From: Symbiodinium natans
Taxonomy: Eukaryota > Sar > Dinophyceae > Suessiales > Symbiodiniaceae
Assembly (NCBI GenBank): GCA_905221605.1
Contig: CAJNDS010000816.1
Coordinates: 12,501 to 45,000, forward strand
DNA: 32,500 nt
Direction: 5' to 3'
Shown here: one piece after another, positions 17,962 through 29,644 of the stretch
How the letters are laid out: each line of letters opens with the position of its first letter
How positions within the stretch are numbered: the stretch's first letter is position 1
The notes under the pieces: generated by a model
The model's input: only the letters and a program-made list of their open reading frames with translations
What the model was told of the DNA's origin: nothing
The model's database searches: none
Made by a program: the position numbers and the translations under genes

Positions 17962-18320
17962 GACAAAAATCAGAAGACACAACAGGGGGCGAAAAACTGG
18001 ACAAATCTGCGTTGTTCAAGATTCGCAGCGAGGCCTTGGTATGGACTTCAGTGGCATCGACTCCACCGACTGCTGGTCAAAACAGGCCTGCCGTGCTTGC
18101 CAGAACAACAAGTCCTGTCCAATTTGCAAGATGGCTCCTTCAAGAAAGATGCTGCACTGTTGGCATCCATACGTTGCAAGAAACTGCCACCTTGGGCGAC
18201 ATCATGACAAAAGGCGACCAGATTGGAAAGGATATGTAAGCATCACGCCGTATGTAGCGTTGCCTCCGCGCAGCGGGCTCAAACTGAACCCAAGGAAAGC
18301 AAGAAAACAAGCAAACCATG

Positions 18321-18371
18321 CGAACCAAGGAAACCAAGGAAACCAAGGAAAGCAAGGAAACGATTGAAACC
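18321..18371 (+). repeat. Short GAAACCAAG tandem repeat
   Basis: About five imperfect 9-base units (GAACCAAG, GAAACCAAG, GAAAGCAAG). Confidence 0.7.
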
Positions 18372-18960
18372 AGAGAACCCTTGTAAACAGTACTAGACCC
18401 AGAGGAACGCGTTTGAACACGACCTCTTTTCCGCGTTTGAAACAGAGCCCTTTTTCGGGTTTGAAAAGGACCCCTCTCCCTTGCAATCGGAAACCTATAT
18501 CAAAGTGCTGAAACTTACATGTAACCGATATGAAATTCAACGAATACTGTTTGTGTGCCGATCGCCGAACACATAATGTCCGGACTCTAGACACGATACG
18601 TGCATTCTTACAAGTACCATTGCAGCAGTCGATATACGATACATGGACGAGTACCTCTATGCGCACGCAAGGTTGCATCTTCTTTGGTGTCGTGTACAGG
18701 GAAACACCGAAGCTACAACAAAAAGCGGTTGGGCAAGCTAAGCCGTTGCGCTGAAAACACAGGATCCCCAGAAAGTCCCAACATCCCCATTGAATTGCTG
18801 CCACAAAATGTACGTGTCAGAAGCTGACCGCCCCCATGTAAAACAACTAAGAAAGTCACAACCGCCACCTCGTTGCCCTTCGGGACATGCGCAATGAAGG
18901 AAAGCCTGGTTCATGAGAGGTCTGTGCGATGTGAAGCAATTCCAAATTCTATTTTCGGGG

Positions 18961-18981
18961 CCAGCGCGAGGGTCGCGCTGG
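18961..18981 (+). repeat. Perfect 9-bp-stem hairpin CCAGCGCGA-GGG-TCGCGCTGG
   Basis: Both arms match exactly around a three-base loop. The design (perfect stem, three-base loop) recalls the cluster hairpins, but the sequence is unrelated and no gene is nearby. Confidence 0.75.
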
Positions 18982-21900
18982 GCCGGGCGAGGTAGGCAAG
19001 GCACCTGCCTATCTCAAGACTGTAAACAGATTCAAACCGCAGCAAACGCGAAGTGAATTGATTACCCTGTCCCACATTGCGCGGCAAACACCATCAAAAG
19101 CAGATGCACTAAGCCACTAAAGTGGGGGGGAACGAAGTAGAAACGAAACCTGGCTGATGCATGGGGCCGCGCTGCGCATCATGAGCACAGTGGCTCGCCC
19201 CAAGCGGGCATCCATACGCATACAAAAACCATGGTATTTAGGGCGTTCTCTGCATTTTCAGAAGCCCCAGCCGCTTCGCAGACCCGGGGCCGAGCCTGAC
19301 AAAAAAGTATCGGAGTCTCGTTTTTGGGCTAGTTGCAATAAGCGCCAAATAAGGCTCATGGATCCGCACGAGGTTCGCTCCAAGGGTGATCAAAAAGCAC
19401 CTGTGGAGATTTATGAGATTGTTTGTAGGGGGGCATAGCATGAAAAAGGCTGCAAGTATCAAAAGAACTTTCGGGGATGTGTCAGGACCCGGCGGGGCTC
19501 ATGCGGCCACCCGTGGTTTTTGCTAGGAGCTGGTGCTTAGTAGCGTCGGAAAACGACCACGGGCGAGGCGGCACAGCGGTGGAGTTATTTTTCGCTTCCC
19601 GCAACCTCACTCGCAAGTGAAGCATGCTCTCTTGTCGCCTTTTGCTCGCTGGCCACATTGCCAAAGCAGGGCCACGGCGGGTGGAGAAGTGAGTGGACAC
19701 AAGTGGAGAGGGGCTTGAGCAAAGCCGAGGGCAGGATAGTGCAGGCCATATGCGGGCTGGTCTGCAGGCCTCATCCTAGTGGAGAATCTGCTTGTACATA
19801 TGTGAACAATGATAGATTATAGGCTTTTACGCATGATATGCCTGAACTACGTTGCATAAGATATACCATTCGGTCAGCTGCCTGTTTTACATTTATGACA
19901 CCTTTGTCTGTTCACAACTTACGGTCGGCCGTCGGCTTTTACCATTTTTCCGTTTGTCGCAAAACCGTTAGGCATCCAAGCTATACTGCTGTTGCGATTA
20001 TGTATTCTGTTTTTTCGCTGCGTTTCTCAGAGACCGGCCATCGCCCGAAACTTGTAAAACAAATTTGGGGGGGGTTCGTGGTCCAAGATTGCCACTCCCA
20101 TCCCCGACTTCTCCGATGTAAACAGTTGATAACATTGCCAGTCAGGCCATCAGACATAGTTCGGGTAACGGATCGAGGCGAACGGGCTAAGGCTGCACCA
20201 GTCAATACGCAAGTCAATATGTGACATGCTTACGAACGTACAGGTTTACCACGTTCACCTGGGGAAAAGGACCTCTACATTTTGACAGTTTCAGCTGTGA
20301 GCCCCGGGGGGCCAGAGTGGCTGCCATGCTGTTTGTTCGGAAATACACGTTACACTGTTGCCTGCGCTACGCTGTGGAAATTCAACTTCGGTTTCGCTCC
20401 TACTTTTCGCTCCGCAGGTAATCCCCAGCCGCTGGGATGTGCTAGTGTCTGCAGAAGTTTGCATTCACAATCATTCACATGCCACATTCCGCGACATGGT
20501 CTCCAGGTACGGGGACGCGGACGTGAAGCGACAAATGCAGAACGGACCGCCAAAAAAACGAGAATTTACATAAGGAGGGCGGACGAAAGCACTGGACGCC
20601 GGGGCATACAGCTTTGCGGCTGTTGGCCCCAAGTCCGAGGCAGCTTGAGAAACCAAACGAGACACAGGCAAACAAAGACGAAATGAGACCTACCTGAACA
20701 CTGGTGTGTTGAAAGGGGTTCGGCATGAAGCGGGACTTGCAGATGGCGTTCGCAACTAGCTGAAACTGGCTGGCATGAGGTTGTGTATGATGTGTGGAAA
20801 CAAAGTGGGCGTGAACGACAGAGGGTCTTCAATTTCAGAAACATCTGCTCGAACACAGGTGCCTGTCGAATTCGTCTCGAGTCAGGCATACCATCGGCGC
20901 CACCTGCTCTGCTTGTGCTGCCGCAAAGAAGCATTTCACGAAGCATTGTGCCTCTTTGCTTGGGTCGCTACGAGACTTTCCTCAAGCTTTAGTTGCCTCC
21001 GCAATCAAGTGCTGCCATCGTGACAAACCGTGACAAAAGAATGTCTAGAGAGCCAATCGTCAGTGTTGAAAGCAAAGTAGCCGATCAGTGCGTTCCTCAA
21101 ATTTCCTCAGCAGATGTGCGACAAAACACAGCGGGAGCACCAGAATGATGGGTCAAGCGACACAAGCTTAGCCCACGGAACTTCTCCTGCAACGGCCTGT
21201 CCGAACGATGCGCCAGCTTGAATCTGTATTTCATTACTTTATACGATATCACTAGCTCACTAGCATGCCTCAACACATTGAGAGGCGGGTGTCCCGCTGT
21301 GCATATTCTGGGTCCAAAATCTCAGGTCTCACAACTTGAGTTCAAGTCAGTCTTCGTCCATGACTAAGCACAGACGACTCTGAAACTTCAGAAAAAATGC
21401 AAAGGTCTGCACTTGTGTCGATGACAACACAGACCGACGTGAAGTGAGAAAGGTTGACCACCTATGCGATCTTGCGCTTCGTTGCTCATTCTGCTGGGGC
21501 TTAGTGTAGAACTCTTGGATCAAGGCCCTATCATGATCTGGCAAGAAAGCATCGCTGAAGGAAAATGATGGACCGACAAAGCCCGGATCATGTCTGAAGT
21601 CACCTGTTGCAAACGCACGTTATGACGCTCCGAAAGAACCATTCTGATGCCCCACGTCACCTGCCGTGGTAAACCCTCAAAGCGTGATTGATGTGAGAGC
21701 AACAAGGTCTGCCAATTGTTTTGGCACGACATGTGAGGGCACATGTTGCGATTCTGCAGATCTCTATAGTTGCCTGAGCGACGCGGCTTTTTTCAAAGCG
21801 TCGATTGAAGGTATTTCCTGAGTCGGCGTGCTGCTGGCCACGCATACCAAAACATCGTCGCAGCCGAGAGTTAGTAGCAGTAGTAGCAGAGCACATTGAA

Positions 21901-22183
21901 GCAGCTGCAAACGTCACCGCGGCACACAACGGCACACCGCGGACACCGCGGCCACGCGGCACACACTGCGGCACCAAAATTTACCGAAAGCGCGATACAC
22001 TATGGTTCTCTATGGGCCTCAGTTTTACAGAGGAACACCGGAGTCATGTCAAACGGCTGCCCACTCAAACCTGTTACGACCGTCATCTAAAAACAACTAA
22101 AAACGAGTCGTAACAAACACTTCAGCGAGCCTTTGCTCAACGGAACCCGGACACCCCCCCCCCTCCCTGTGGTTGTGGGTGTG

Positions 22184-22275
22184 GGTTGGTTTTAGGGTTG
22201 GGGTTCTTGGGCTGTAGGCTTTTAGTATAGGGCTTTAGGCTTTGAAGGTTTAGGAGTCAGGGCTGAGGGTAGAAG
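22184..22275 (-). repeat. Degenerate TTTAGGG telomere-type repeat, opposite orientation to the one near 10.6 kb
   Basis: The plus strand reads TTTTAGGGTTGGGGTTC followed by related TTTAG, GGGCTTTAGGC and GGTTTAGG units. This is the G-rich strand, whereas 10577-10655 shows the C-rich strand. Confidence 0.6.
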
Positions 22276-22948
22276 AGTGTGTCGCTTGGGAGGCGTGTGT
22301 GGGAAGTAATCAAAATGTAAGACTTGTTATTCGGACTTCTGACTGTACAATCGTTTCTAAGTAAACACATAGTATAGGTCCTCAGAAATAGTCGTCGTTT
22401 GATATATACGGTTTATGCTATTTAGAAAGTAAGAGTAAATCATGAGCAAATACAGGCGCCTTATGGAGTGCACTTAGGTCCTTTGCAGATATCGGAAACT
22501 TGGACAAACAAAAGGGGATATGTGTTGGAAGGAACCTTGAAAGCTTGCCTGTGGCAAGTTTGGAGCTTGTGCGCTGTGGCCGCATGTTGCATGCATTTCG
22601 TCGGCAGGGCAAGGTGCTTGGTCATCATTGATGAACATGTGCGAGCCGCAAAAAAAAGCATGAGTTGCGGGCACATTGGCTCGGCGTGCAGCTTCATCTG
22701 CGTATTTCTGTGTCCCCTAAGGATGGTCGCGGCAGCCGGCAAGATCCCCAACAAGAAGGTCGGGGCCAAAGGGTCCGGCGAGCCGGGGGTTTATGGCGAT
22801 GATCTGCACATAAGCTTTTATTAGGGCTCGACTCGGCTCGATTTGATCTGATTCCCACACATCACCATGTGGGGTCTTGCTTTCGGCTTGGCCCGCAGCC
22901 CAGCCATCCGCCCACCGCCCGTGCCGCGCCCGTCGGGCCAACGCGGTA
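22276..22948 (+). other. Unannotated spacer
   Basis: No gene or repeat recognised; several short frames overlap on both strands. Confidence 0.45.
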
Positions 22949-24022
22949 AACACACAACACAGCACACCCCCAACCCACACACACACCCAACCCCCACCAC
23001 ACCCACCCACACACACACACCCACACACACCCACATCCACACCCACCACACCCCCAACCCACACACCCCCACACCCACACACACCCCCCACACCCCACAC
23101 CCCACACCCCCCCACCTACCAACCCCAACACCACACACCCCCCACACCCCCACACCCACCCGCAAACCACCCGCACACCCACCCGCCACCCACCACACAC
23201 CTGCCACCCCGCACCCACCCACACCCCCGCACACCCATGCGAAACACCCACCACCACCCACCCGCACACCCACCCACCACCCACCGGCACACCCATGCGA
23301 ACACCCACCGCACCCACACCCGCACACCCACCCGGCACCCACCGCCCCCACCCCCCACCCACCGCACACCCGCACCCGCCCCCACCCCACACCCACACCC
23401 GCACACCCGCACACCCCACCACCCACACCCACACCACCCCCGCCACCCGCACCCACACCCCCACACCCGCCCGCACACGCGCCGCCGCACACCCGCACCA
23501 CCGCACCCGCACACCTCGCACACCCGCCACACACCCGCACACCCGCACCCCCGCCCCGCATCCCACCCGGCCCCGCCCGCACCCCCGCCGCACCCGCCCG
23601 CACCCCCGCACGCACACCCAGCCCCGCACACCCGCCCGCACCCGCCGCACACCCGCCCGCACACCCGCCCGCCACCACCGCCCGCACACACCGCCGCACA
23701 CCCGCCCGCACACCGCACCACACCGCCAGCACACCCGCCCGCACACCCGCCCGCACACGCCGCATCCCCGCCCCACACCCCCCGCACGCCCGCACACCCG
23801 CCCGCACCACCGCCCGCACACCACGCACGCACCAGCCCGCACGCACACCCGCCCCACACACGCCCGCCCGCACACCCGCCGCCAACGCACCCGCCCGCCA
23901 GCACACCCGCCCGCCCGCCACACCCGCCCGCACACGCCGCACACCCGCTCCGCACACCCGCAAAACCGCCCCAACACACCCGCCCACACACCCCCCACAC
24001 CACGCAGCTCCGCACACCGCCC
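22949..24022 (+). repeat. C/A-rich low-complexity block (CCCACAC / CCCGCACA units)
   Basis: About 1.07 kb almost free of T and poor in G on this strand, first CCCACACCC-like and then CCCGCACA-like. The other strand is G/T-rich with many GGG runs, so G-quadruplexes are possible. Frames of several hundred residues on both strands occur because stop codons cannot form easily; I do not call them. Confidence 0.92.
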
Positions 24023-24486
24023 ACACAGAGACACAGAGACACAGAGACACAGAGACACAGAGACACAGAGACACAGCGACACAGACACAGACACAGACAC
24101 AGACACAGACACAGAGACACAGACACAGAGACACAGAGACACAGAGACACAGAGACACAGAGACACAGAGACACAGAGACACAGAGACACAGAGACACAG
24201 AGACACAGAGAGACACAGAGACACAGAGACACAGAGACACAGAGACACAGAGACACAGAGACACAGAGACACAGAGACACAGAGACACAGAGACACAGGA
24301 GACACGGAGACACGGAGACACAGAGACACAGAGACACAGAGACACAGAGACACAGAGACACAGAGACACAGAGACACAGAGACACGGAGACACGGAGACA
24401 CGGAGACACGGAGACACGGAGACACGGAGACACGGAGACACGGAGACACGGAGACACGGAGACACGGAGACACAGAGACACAGAGA
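24023..24486 (+). repeat. GAGACACA microsatellite
   Basis: Tandem 8-base units with sub-blocks of variants: CAGACA near 24080-24115 and GAGACACG near 24302-24318 and 24383-24470. The blocky variant layout points to local amplification. Confidence 0.95.
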
Positions 24487-24842
24487 CTCACACTCTCACA
24501 GAGACACAGAGACACAGAGACACAGAGACTCACACTCTCACACTCTCACACTCTCACACTCTCACGCGCACACTCACCCGCGCATCCCGCGCACACTCAC
24601 CCGCACACACTCACCCGCGCACACTCACCCGCGCACACTCACCCGCGCACACTCACCCGCGCACACTCACCCGCGCACACTTACCCGCGCACACTTACAC
24701 ACTCTCACTCACACTCACTCACTCACACTCACTCCCTCACACTCACTCACACTCACTCACACTCACTCACACTCACTCACACTCACTCACTCACACTCAC
24801 TCACACTCACACTCACACACTCACACTCACACACTCACACTC
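24487..24842 (+). repeat. CTCACA / ACTCACCCGCGCAC / CACTCACT compound microsatellite
   Basis: Three successive related arrays: CTCACA units, a 14-base ACTCACCCGCGCAC minisatellite (about 24570-24690), then CACTCACT units to 24842. It continues the G-poor block without a gap. Confidence 0.93.
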
Positions 24843-25110
24843 AAGCCAGTTTCATCACACCAACCCCACATCAGAACAACGGCACTGCACAATATGCAAC
24901 TGCAAATGTGCAAGCACATGATTCTTGTCTTGACCTGTCACCCCGCCCCTCATAAAGCTGTGCGTTTAGACATTCTCTTCTTCAGCATGTGCGGACATTC
25001 ACCATACCCATCCTTTACAGCCCTGGATTCAACCGACTCTGTTTTCGCGATGCCAAGACAAGCAGAAAATCGCAGAAAGTTCATGCCCAAAGCCACACCC
25101 CCACACCCAG

Positions 25111-25187
25111 CCGCAGCAGCAGCTGCAGCAGCAGCAGCTGCTGCAGCAGCAGCAGCAGCAGCAGCCGCAGCAGCCGCAGCAGCAGCA
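25111..25187 (+). repeat. GCA trinucleotide repeat
   Basis: GCA units with a few GCC/GCT changes. Depending on frame this would read as poly-Ala, poly-Ser or poly-Gln; no credible gene surrounds it. Confidence 0.9.
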
Positions 25188-26105
25188 ATGCACACGATAA
25201 CACTGTGTCGGTGCTAAAAGTAGCGAACGAATGCAGGCACGTCTCAAGCTTGAGTGCCGGCTTTATTCTCCTTTCCAAATCCTGCGGGAAAGAAGTAAGA
25301 ATTTTGCATGGTGCCGAAATTCCATGCCAGGTCCTCCACTTTGGAGATGCCAGTGAGTTGGAGAAGTCGGGGCTTGTTGCCGTTTGCCACGACAAAAGAC
25401 AATGGTGGCTTCAGACTCAGTTTAAACCTCCACAAGGCATCATGCGCTTGTGAATTGCAGCCTCGAAGACCTGAGTTTAAAGCCGCTGAGCCACGCTCCG
25501 ACCGCTAGACGTCTCATCCCAACCTGTTGCGGCGCATCTTTATTTTGCCAATTATTTGTTGGTGCACGAGCCCTCTGTGTCGCAGTGGCTGTGCACCGAG
25601 TCTCCGACATCGCAGAAGGCCAACACTTAGCCTGGGCGTGATCTGCGATGAGTGTCAGCCCAGAACAATCAATCCGAGGCAGTGACAGACTAGGAGAATG
25701 CACGAACATCAAATCTGTCAAGGCCGAACATCTTGGGAGCATCCTCCAGCTCCAAGTTCATTCCTTTTAAAGACAGCGTCTCCCTAACATGTTGGGATGA
25801 GTTTTCTAGGAAAGAAAACTCACAAACACCGTAACCCCTACATTTTGGAAGAAACTTTTGCCCCAAGCCAAGCATCATTGCCTTAACATTGTGGCAAGAA
25901 TTCTTTTGCCCAAAGAGGAATCGCAAGTATACAAGGCCACGACCAAACACATCCTGCTAGCTCTTGGCAAACTGACTGAGTTTGAATCACAAATCACAAG
26001 CACAGCGCCACTGACAAAAGACCAAGCCCGAGTCACGAGTCGGGTGCCCCTAACACGTTGAAAGTCTTGCGAAACAAACAAGTACAAGCGCTGTCACCGT
26101 GCAAC
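25188..26105 (+). other. Spacer with weak coding-like frames
   Basis: 25220-25450 is stop-free on both strands (for example GAEIPCQVLHFGDASELEK on plus, NKPRLLQLTGISKVEDLAW on minus) and could be an exon fragment, but strand and family cannot be decided. At 25690-25950 a minus-strand frame has two loosely similar GQK-containing segments. No gene is called. Confidence 0.3.
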
Positions 26106-26180
26106 CCTCTCTCCCTCTCTCCCTCTCTCCCTCTCTCCCTCTCTCCATCTCTCCCGCTCTCTCTCTCTCTCTCTCTCTCT
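26106..26180 (+). repeat. CTCTCCCT / CT microsatellite
   Basis: About five CTCTCCCT units followed by a pure CT run ending at 26180. Confidence 0.93.
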
Positions 26181-26530
26181 GCACGCTTGGCCCCCCCCCG
26201 AAAGAGGAGGCCGCCCCCAGGGGCGCGCGAAGTCCACGGTTTGTTGGGCGTGACTTCCGCGTTGTTCACGGGCCACTTTCTGGGTGAAATTACGGGTTTG
26301 CCTGTGCACCCCCTTGCCTTAGAGCCGCGGGCTGGGGTTCACGATCCCCCCCCCCCTTTTTTCCAAACAAGATGCTGACCTGACATGTCCCTCAAAGCCT
26401 GCGTTCCGATCATTCCCCCCTCTGTGCCCTGCGCTCTCAGCCGAAAGCCTATGCCTTAGTCATTACACTGGCCCCCTCATGTGTCACGAATCCACATCTT
26501 CTGGTAGCGGTGGTCCACGGCGTTGTAGGC

Positions 26531-26567
26531 TTCTCTCTCTCTCTCTCTTTCTCTCTCTCTCGCTCTC
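26531..26567 (+). repeat. CT microsatellite
   Basis: An interrupted CT run just before the G/C-only block. Confidence 0.85.
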
Positions 26568-26586
26568 ACATGCACATGTTACAAAG

Positions 26587-26926
26587 GCGCGCGGGGGCGC
26601 GCGGCGCGCGGGCGGGGGGGCGCGCAGGGGGGGGGGCGCGGGGCGGGGGGGCGCGCGCGCGGGGGGCGCGCGCGCGCGCGGGCGCGCGCACAGGGGGGCG
26701 CGCACAGGGGGGCGCGCGCACAGCGGGGGCGCGCGCACAGGGGGCGCGCGCGGGGGGGTGCGCACACGGGGGGGGGGCCCGCGCGGGGGGGCGCGCATGT
26801 GCGGGCGGGCGCACGCGCGGGGGGGCGCACGAGCGGGGGGGGCGCGTACGGGGGGGCGCGCGCGCGGGCGCGTGGGGGGGGGGGCGCTCGCGCGGGCGGG
26901 CGCGCGCGCTGGGCGCCCCGCGGGCA
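26587..26926 (+). repeat. Extreme G/C block of GCGCGC and G-run units
   Basis: About 340 bases made almost only of G and C. Runs of 5-10 G alternate with GCGCGC, and a GGGGGGCGCGCACA-like unit repeats near 26690-26760. Z-DNA and G-quadruplex formation are both plausible. Gly/Ala/Arg-rich frames here are composition artefacts. Confidence 0.92.
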
Positions 26927-28265
26927 TGCAAGGCATGGGGTCCCTCACCTCCCCAAAGACAAATTGCAAGCCTGAAATGAAAACATATCTGTGGAAACTC
27001 TCTTTGCTCTGGTCCTATCGCAACCACCGCCGGGGACAGCCTGAAACACTTCTAAGCAACTTACACCTTTTACATAATGAAATCGAGCATGTCTCAACTC
27101 TGTGAGAAAGTGAACCTTTCTACAAAAAAAAGGAGCATTCTACTTCGGCCTTTTGGGAACCTAGTACGTTTGCATCCGGGGGCCGCGGGGAGCCTGGGCC
27201 GGGCTGGGCAAGCGGCGGCAAGGCCGTCCAAGTTTCAACCACCGATTTTGCCACCGTGTGCCGAGGCAAAGCGAGTACATCTAAACCGTTTACATTGGAT
27301 CTAAGCAATCTAAGTCAAATGCACGATGTAAACAATCAGGCTCAAACCGTTTGATTTTGAACTATTTGGCCGTGGATTTAGATTCCTGTCCCGGAAATGG
27401 ATCTTTCACGGAAAATCCTTCTGCGGAACTTTCGCGCGCCTAATCGCACGCACTTCTCAACCCCAAAATTCTGGAAGTTGTTTTGTGCCTCTCTGTCTAG
27501 GGTTGAGCATTGAGGAGGGGTGAGAAGGACAGGATTGGAGCGTCCAGGGATGGCTTCCAGGGAAACGTCAAACTTGCATGGGACTTTCGCGGAGGTTTTG
27601 CCAATATTGCACTGCATTTTCTTCTCCAAAACAAAATTCTGGAACTGAGCCCAAGGTTGACTTTCGTCAAAACTTTCGCCACAAAATAATTTTCTTTCGC
27701 ACGGTTCACGGAATTTCACGGTGACATCCCCTCACCGGCCAACCTTAAACCAAGGAAATCTTACTGAAAAATGTAAATTCCTGAATTTGCAATGGGGTAT
27801 ACAGCTCTGCCTCTCCCCACGAAACCTTGCACCCCCCCCCCCCCTAGCAAGGCCTGAAGGGTCTGGGATGGGCCAATGCAAAAAGCCAAACACTCAAAGG
27901 CATTTCACTCTTTTGACTTCGATCCATGTGATACCGGATATGTGATACCGATTTCAGAGCTTACCAAAACTAAAGCAAAGGGGTAGGGCGGCTAGGGCTC
28001 AAGGTGTTGCAAAAGTTGGTTTAACCCCTCAGCTCACAACACCCTGTGCGGTGTGGTTCGTTTTGGACACTCGTTTCTACGGTGTTTTTGGCTGTATGTG
28101 AAGGGAGTGCCATCCCGAAAAGGCACTCGGGCTCCGGGTTTGGAGAGCTTCCCTTACCTGGGCCTGAGCCACTGATGCTCATGATGTGGGTCAAACAGGC
28201 AGACACGATGGGAACCTCGGTGTCTTATGTAGACTTGCATTTTTATTTGTAGGCAATCGGTCAGA
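26927..28265 (+). other. Unannotated spacer
   Basis: No gene recognised. A C-run lies near 27832-27844. The remaining frames are short and contradictory. Confidence 0.45.
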
Positions 28266-28372
28266 CAGAGAGAGATGGAGAGAAAAGATTCTCTAAGAAA
28301 CAAGGGCGAGAAAGAGAGAGAGAAAAAGAGAGAGAAAGAGAGAGAAAGAGAGAGAAAGAGAGAGAAAGAGAA
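28266..28372 (+). repeat. GAGAGAAA microsatellite
   Basis: Imperfect at first, then regular GAGAGAAA units from about 28308 to 28372. Confidence 0.92.
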
Positions 28373-29567
28373 CGACATCAAACGGAGGGCAGGCCAGCTG
28401 GCGCCTACACTGTATTCATATAAATTGTGTTAGTGCTTGTTGTTGTTGCTGCTAGGGCCAAGGTGATTGCCGCACGCTTTCAGAAAGTAGCCGACGTAAT
28501 CGGAATGTCACCATGGAGTTCTGTGAAAACTCACAAACATCTAGAAAGGTCTCTGATGCCCTCGTTTGCGTGAGGCATGAAGCGTCTTTATAGCCAAGCT
28601 ACCCCAAGCTCCGCCAGAGACTTCTGCCAGACTCCTGCTGAGTTGAGCAACCAATGCGACTCAAGTATCTCAAGTCCGTGACATCCACAACAACGATTCA
28701 AGCACTTCCGGCCTCCAGAATTTGAGGCAAACGTTGATTGACGGTCTCGTCATTTATGCCTCATTTGCATCGCAGTTCAGGCATCCACCAGTGTGGATCG
28801 GCATGGTCCGGGTAAGCCACAGTAGATAAGCCACGGATCGCCGCCGAAAAGCACTTTCTGCAAGTGGAGAGCAAAGTAGAATTGTGTTATCATGTGTTTT
28901 CAAAATTGATTTCCCACAAGCCTTCAACTTTGCCGTGTCTTGGGCATCAAGAGCGACAACGCCGTTGCCTCGGACACGCTGGAATCGGAAAACAGTCCCG
29001 CTCGCCGCAATCACCGCAGTGTGTCGGCAACATCAACACCGCAGTGTGTCGGCAACATCAACTGCCGATGCATCACCCCTATGTTAATGGCGGCCTCGCA
29101 AAAAGAAGAACAGCAACAATAGCACACATACAGTTCATACAATATCTATCTGATCAGTCTAAAGAGTTGCAACTTCAGACCCCGTGGCCTGGCAGTCATT
29201 GCTCAACAGAAAAAGCATGTGTGGCAGTGGGTTGTGTTGTAGCACGCGAAGTTGAAGCGGCGCCCCGAGTATGTTTCTTGCACGCAGAAGCTCGATTTTT
29301 TGTTCATGCGATGCAGCCCGATGCCCGGGAAGTTGCATCTGGCAACAAGATGCTGTTTTCCGGACGAGAAACATCACACGGCATGTTTTTTTTTGTGAAA
29401 AAAACCGCGGCCCACCTCTAATCCACAGGTTCTGCGGCGGTTCTGTGGGCAGAATGAGTCCCCAGACCGGCATACGGGAGCAGACGCTGCGCCTCAATAA
29501 AGGGATGACCACCAACCCCGCCCCGCCCTGTCTTCCCTATTTTCCCTCCCAGGCTCCTCTTCTCCTT
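28373..29567 (+). other. Spacer with a 25-base tandem pair
   Basis: 29012-29036 and 29037-29061 are identical 25-base units beginning CACCGCAGTGTGTCGGCA. A 185-codon plus-strand frame (28864-29421) crosses them but shows no recognisable domain. A short TTG run lies near 28437-28448. Confidence 0.4.
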
Positions 29568-29644
29568 CCCCCCCCGTCCCCTCCCCAACCCCAACCCCCC
29601 AACCCCCCCAACCCCCCAACCCCCCAACCCCCCAACGCCCCCCC
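29568..29644 (+). repeat. C-rich CCCCCCAA repeat
   Basis: Repeated CCCCCCAA units. The G-rich strand (TTGGGGGG) could form quadruplexes. It resembles ciliate-type telomere sequence only superficially and is more likely a simple repeat. Confidence 0.8.

Larger units (their letters stand above)
17962..22183 (+). other. Long unannotated stretch
   Basis: About 4.2 kb with only short, conflicting frames. Items seen: a GAAACCAAG-type tandem repeat (18321-18371), three loosely spaced TTTGAA motifs near 18411-18463, a strong hairpin at 18961-18981, and one solitary, diverged copy of the macrosatellite core near 21115-21150. Nothing else could be supported. Confidence 0.45.

Noticed and set aside
17693-18367. 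224-aa plus-strand frame across the 105-base duplication, with a Cys-rich segment
   Set aside because: It is assembled from a tandem duplication, unique DNA and a GAAACCAAG repeat. No family or regular zinc spacing is seen.
22821-25217. Frames of 450-690 aa on both strands in the C/A-rich block
   Set aside because: Composition prevents stop codons on both strands at once. They overlap each other in several frames and consist only of Thr/His/Pro/Arg or Cys/Val/Gly repeats.
25440-25520. tRNA- or SINE-like sequence on the minus strand (TGGCTCAGCGG as an A box, CTTCGAGGC as a B box)
   Set aside because: The two boxes are only about 25 bases apart, and no acceptor, D or T stems can be drawn.
28864-29421. 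185-aa plus-strand frame
   Set aside because: Low-information sequence crossing a 25-base tandem repeat; no domain and no splice or context support.
29590-29640. Ciliate-type telomere (CCCCAA) array
   Set aside because: Unit length drifts from 6 to 9 bases and it lies inside a broad C-rich tract; the other telomere-like runs in the window are of the TTTAGGG type.
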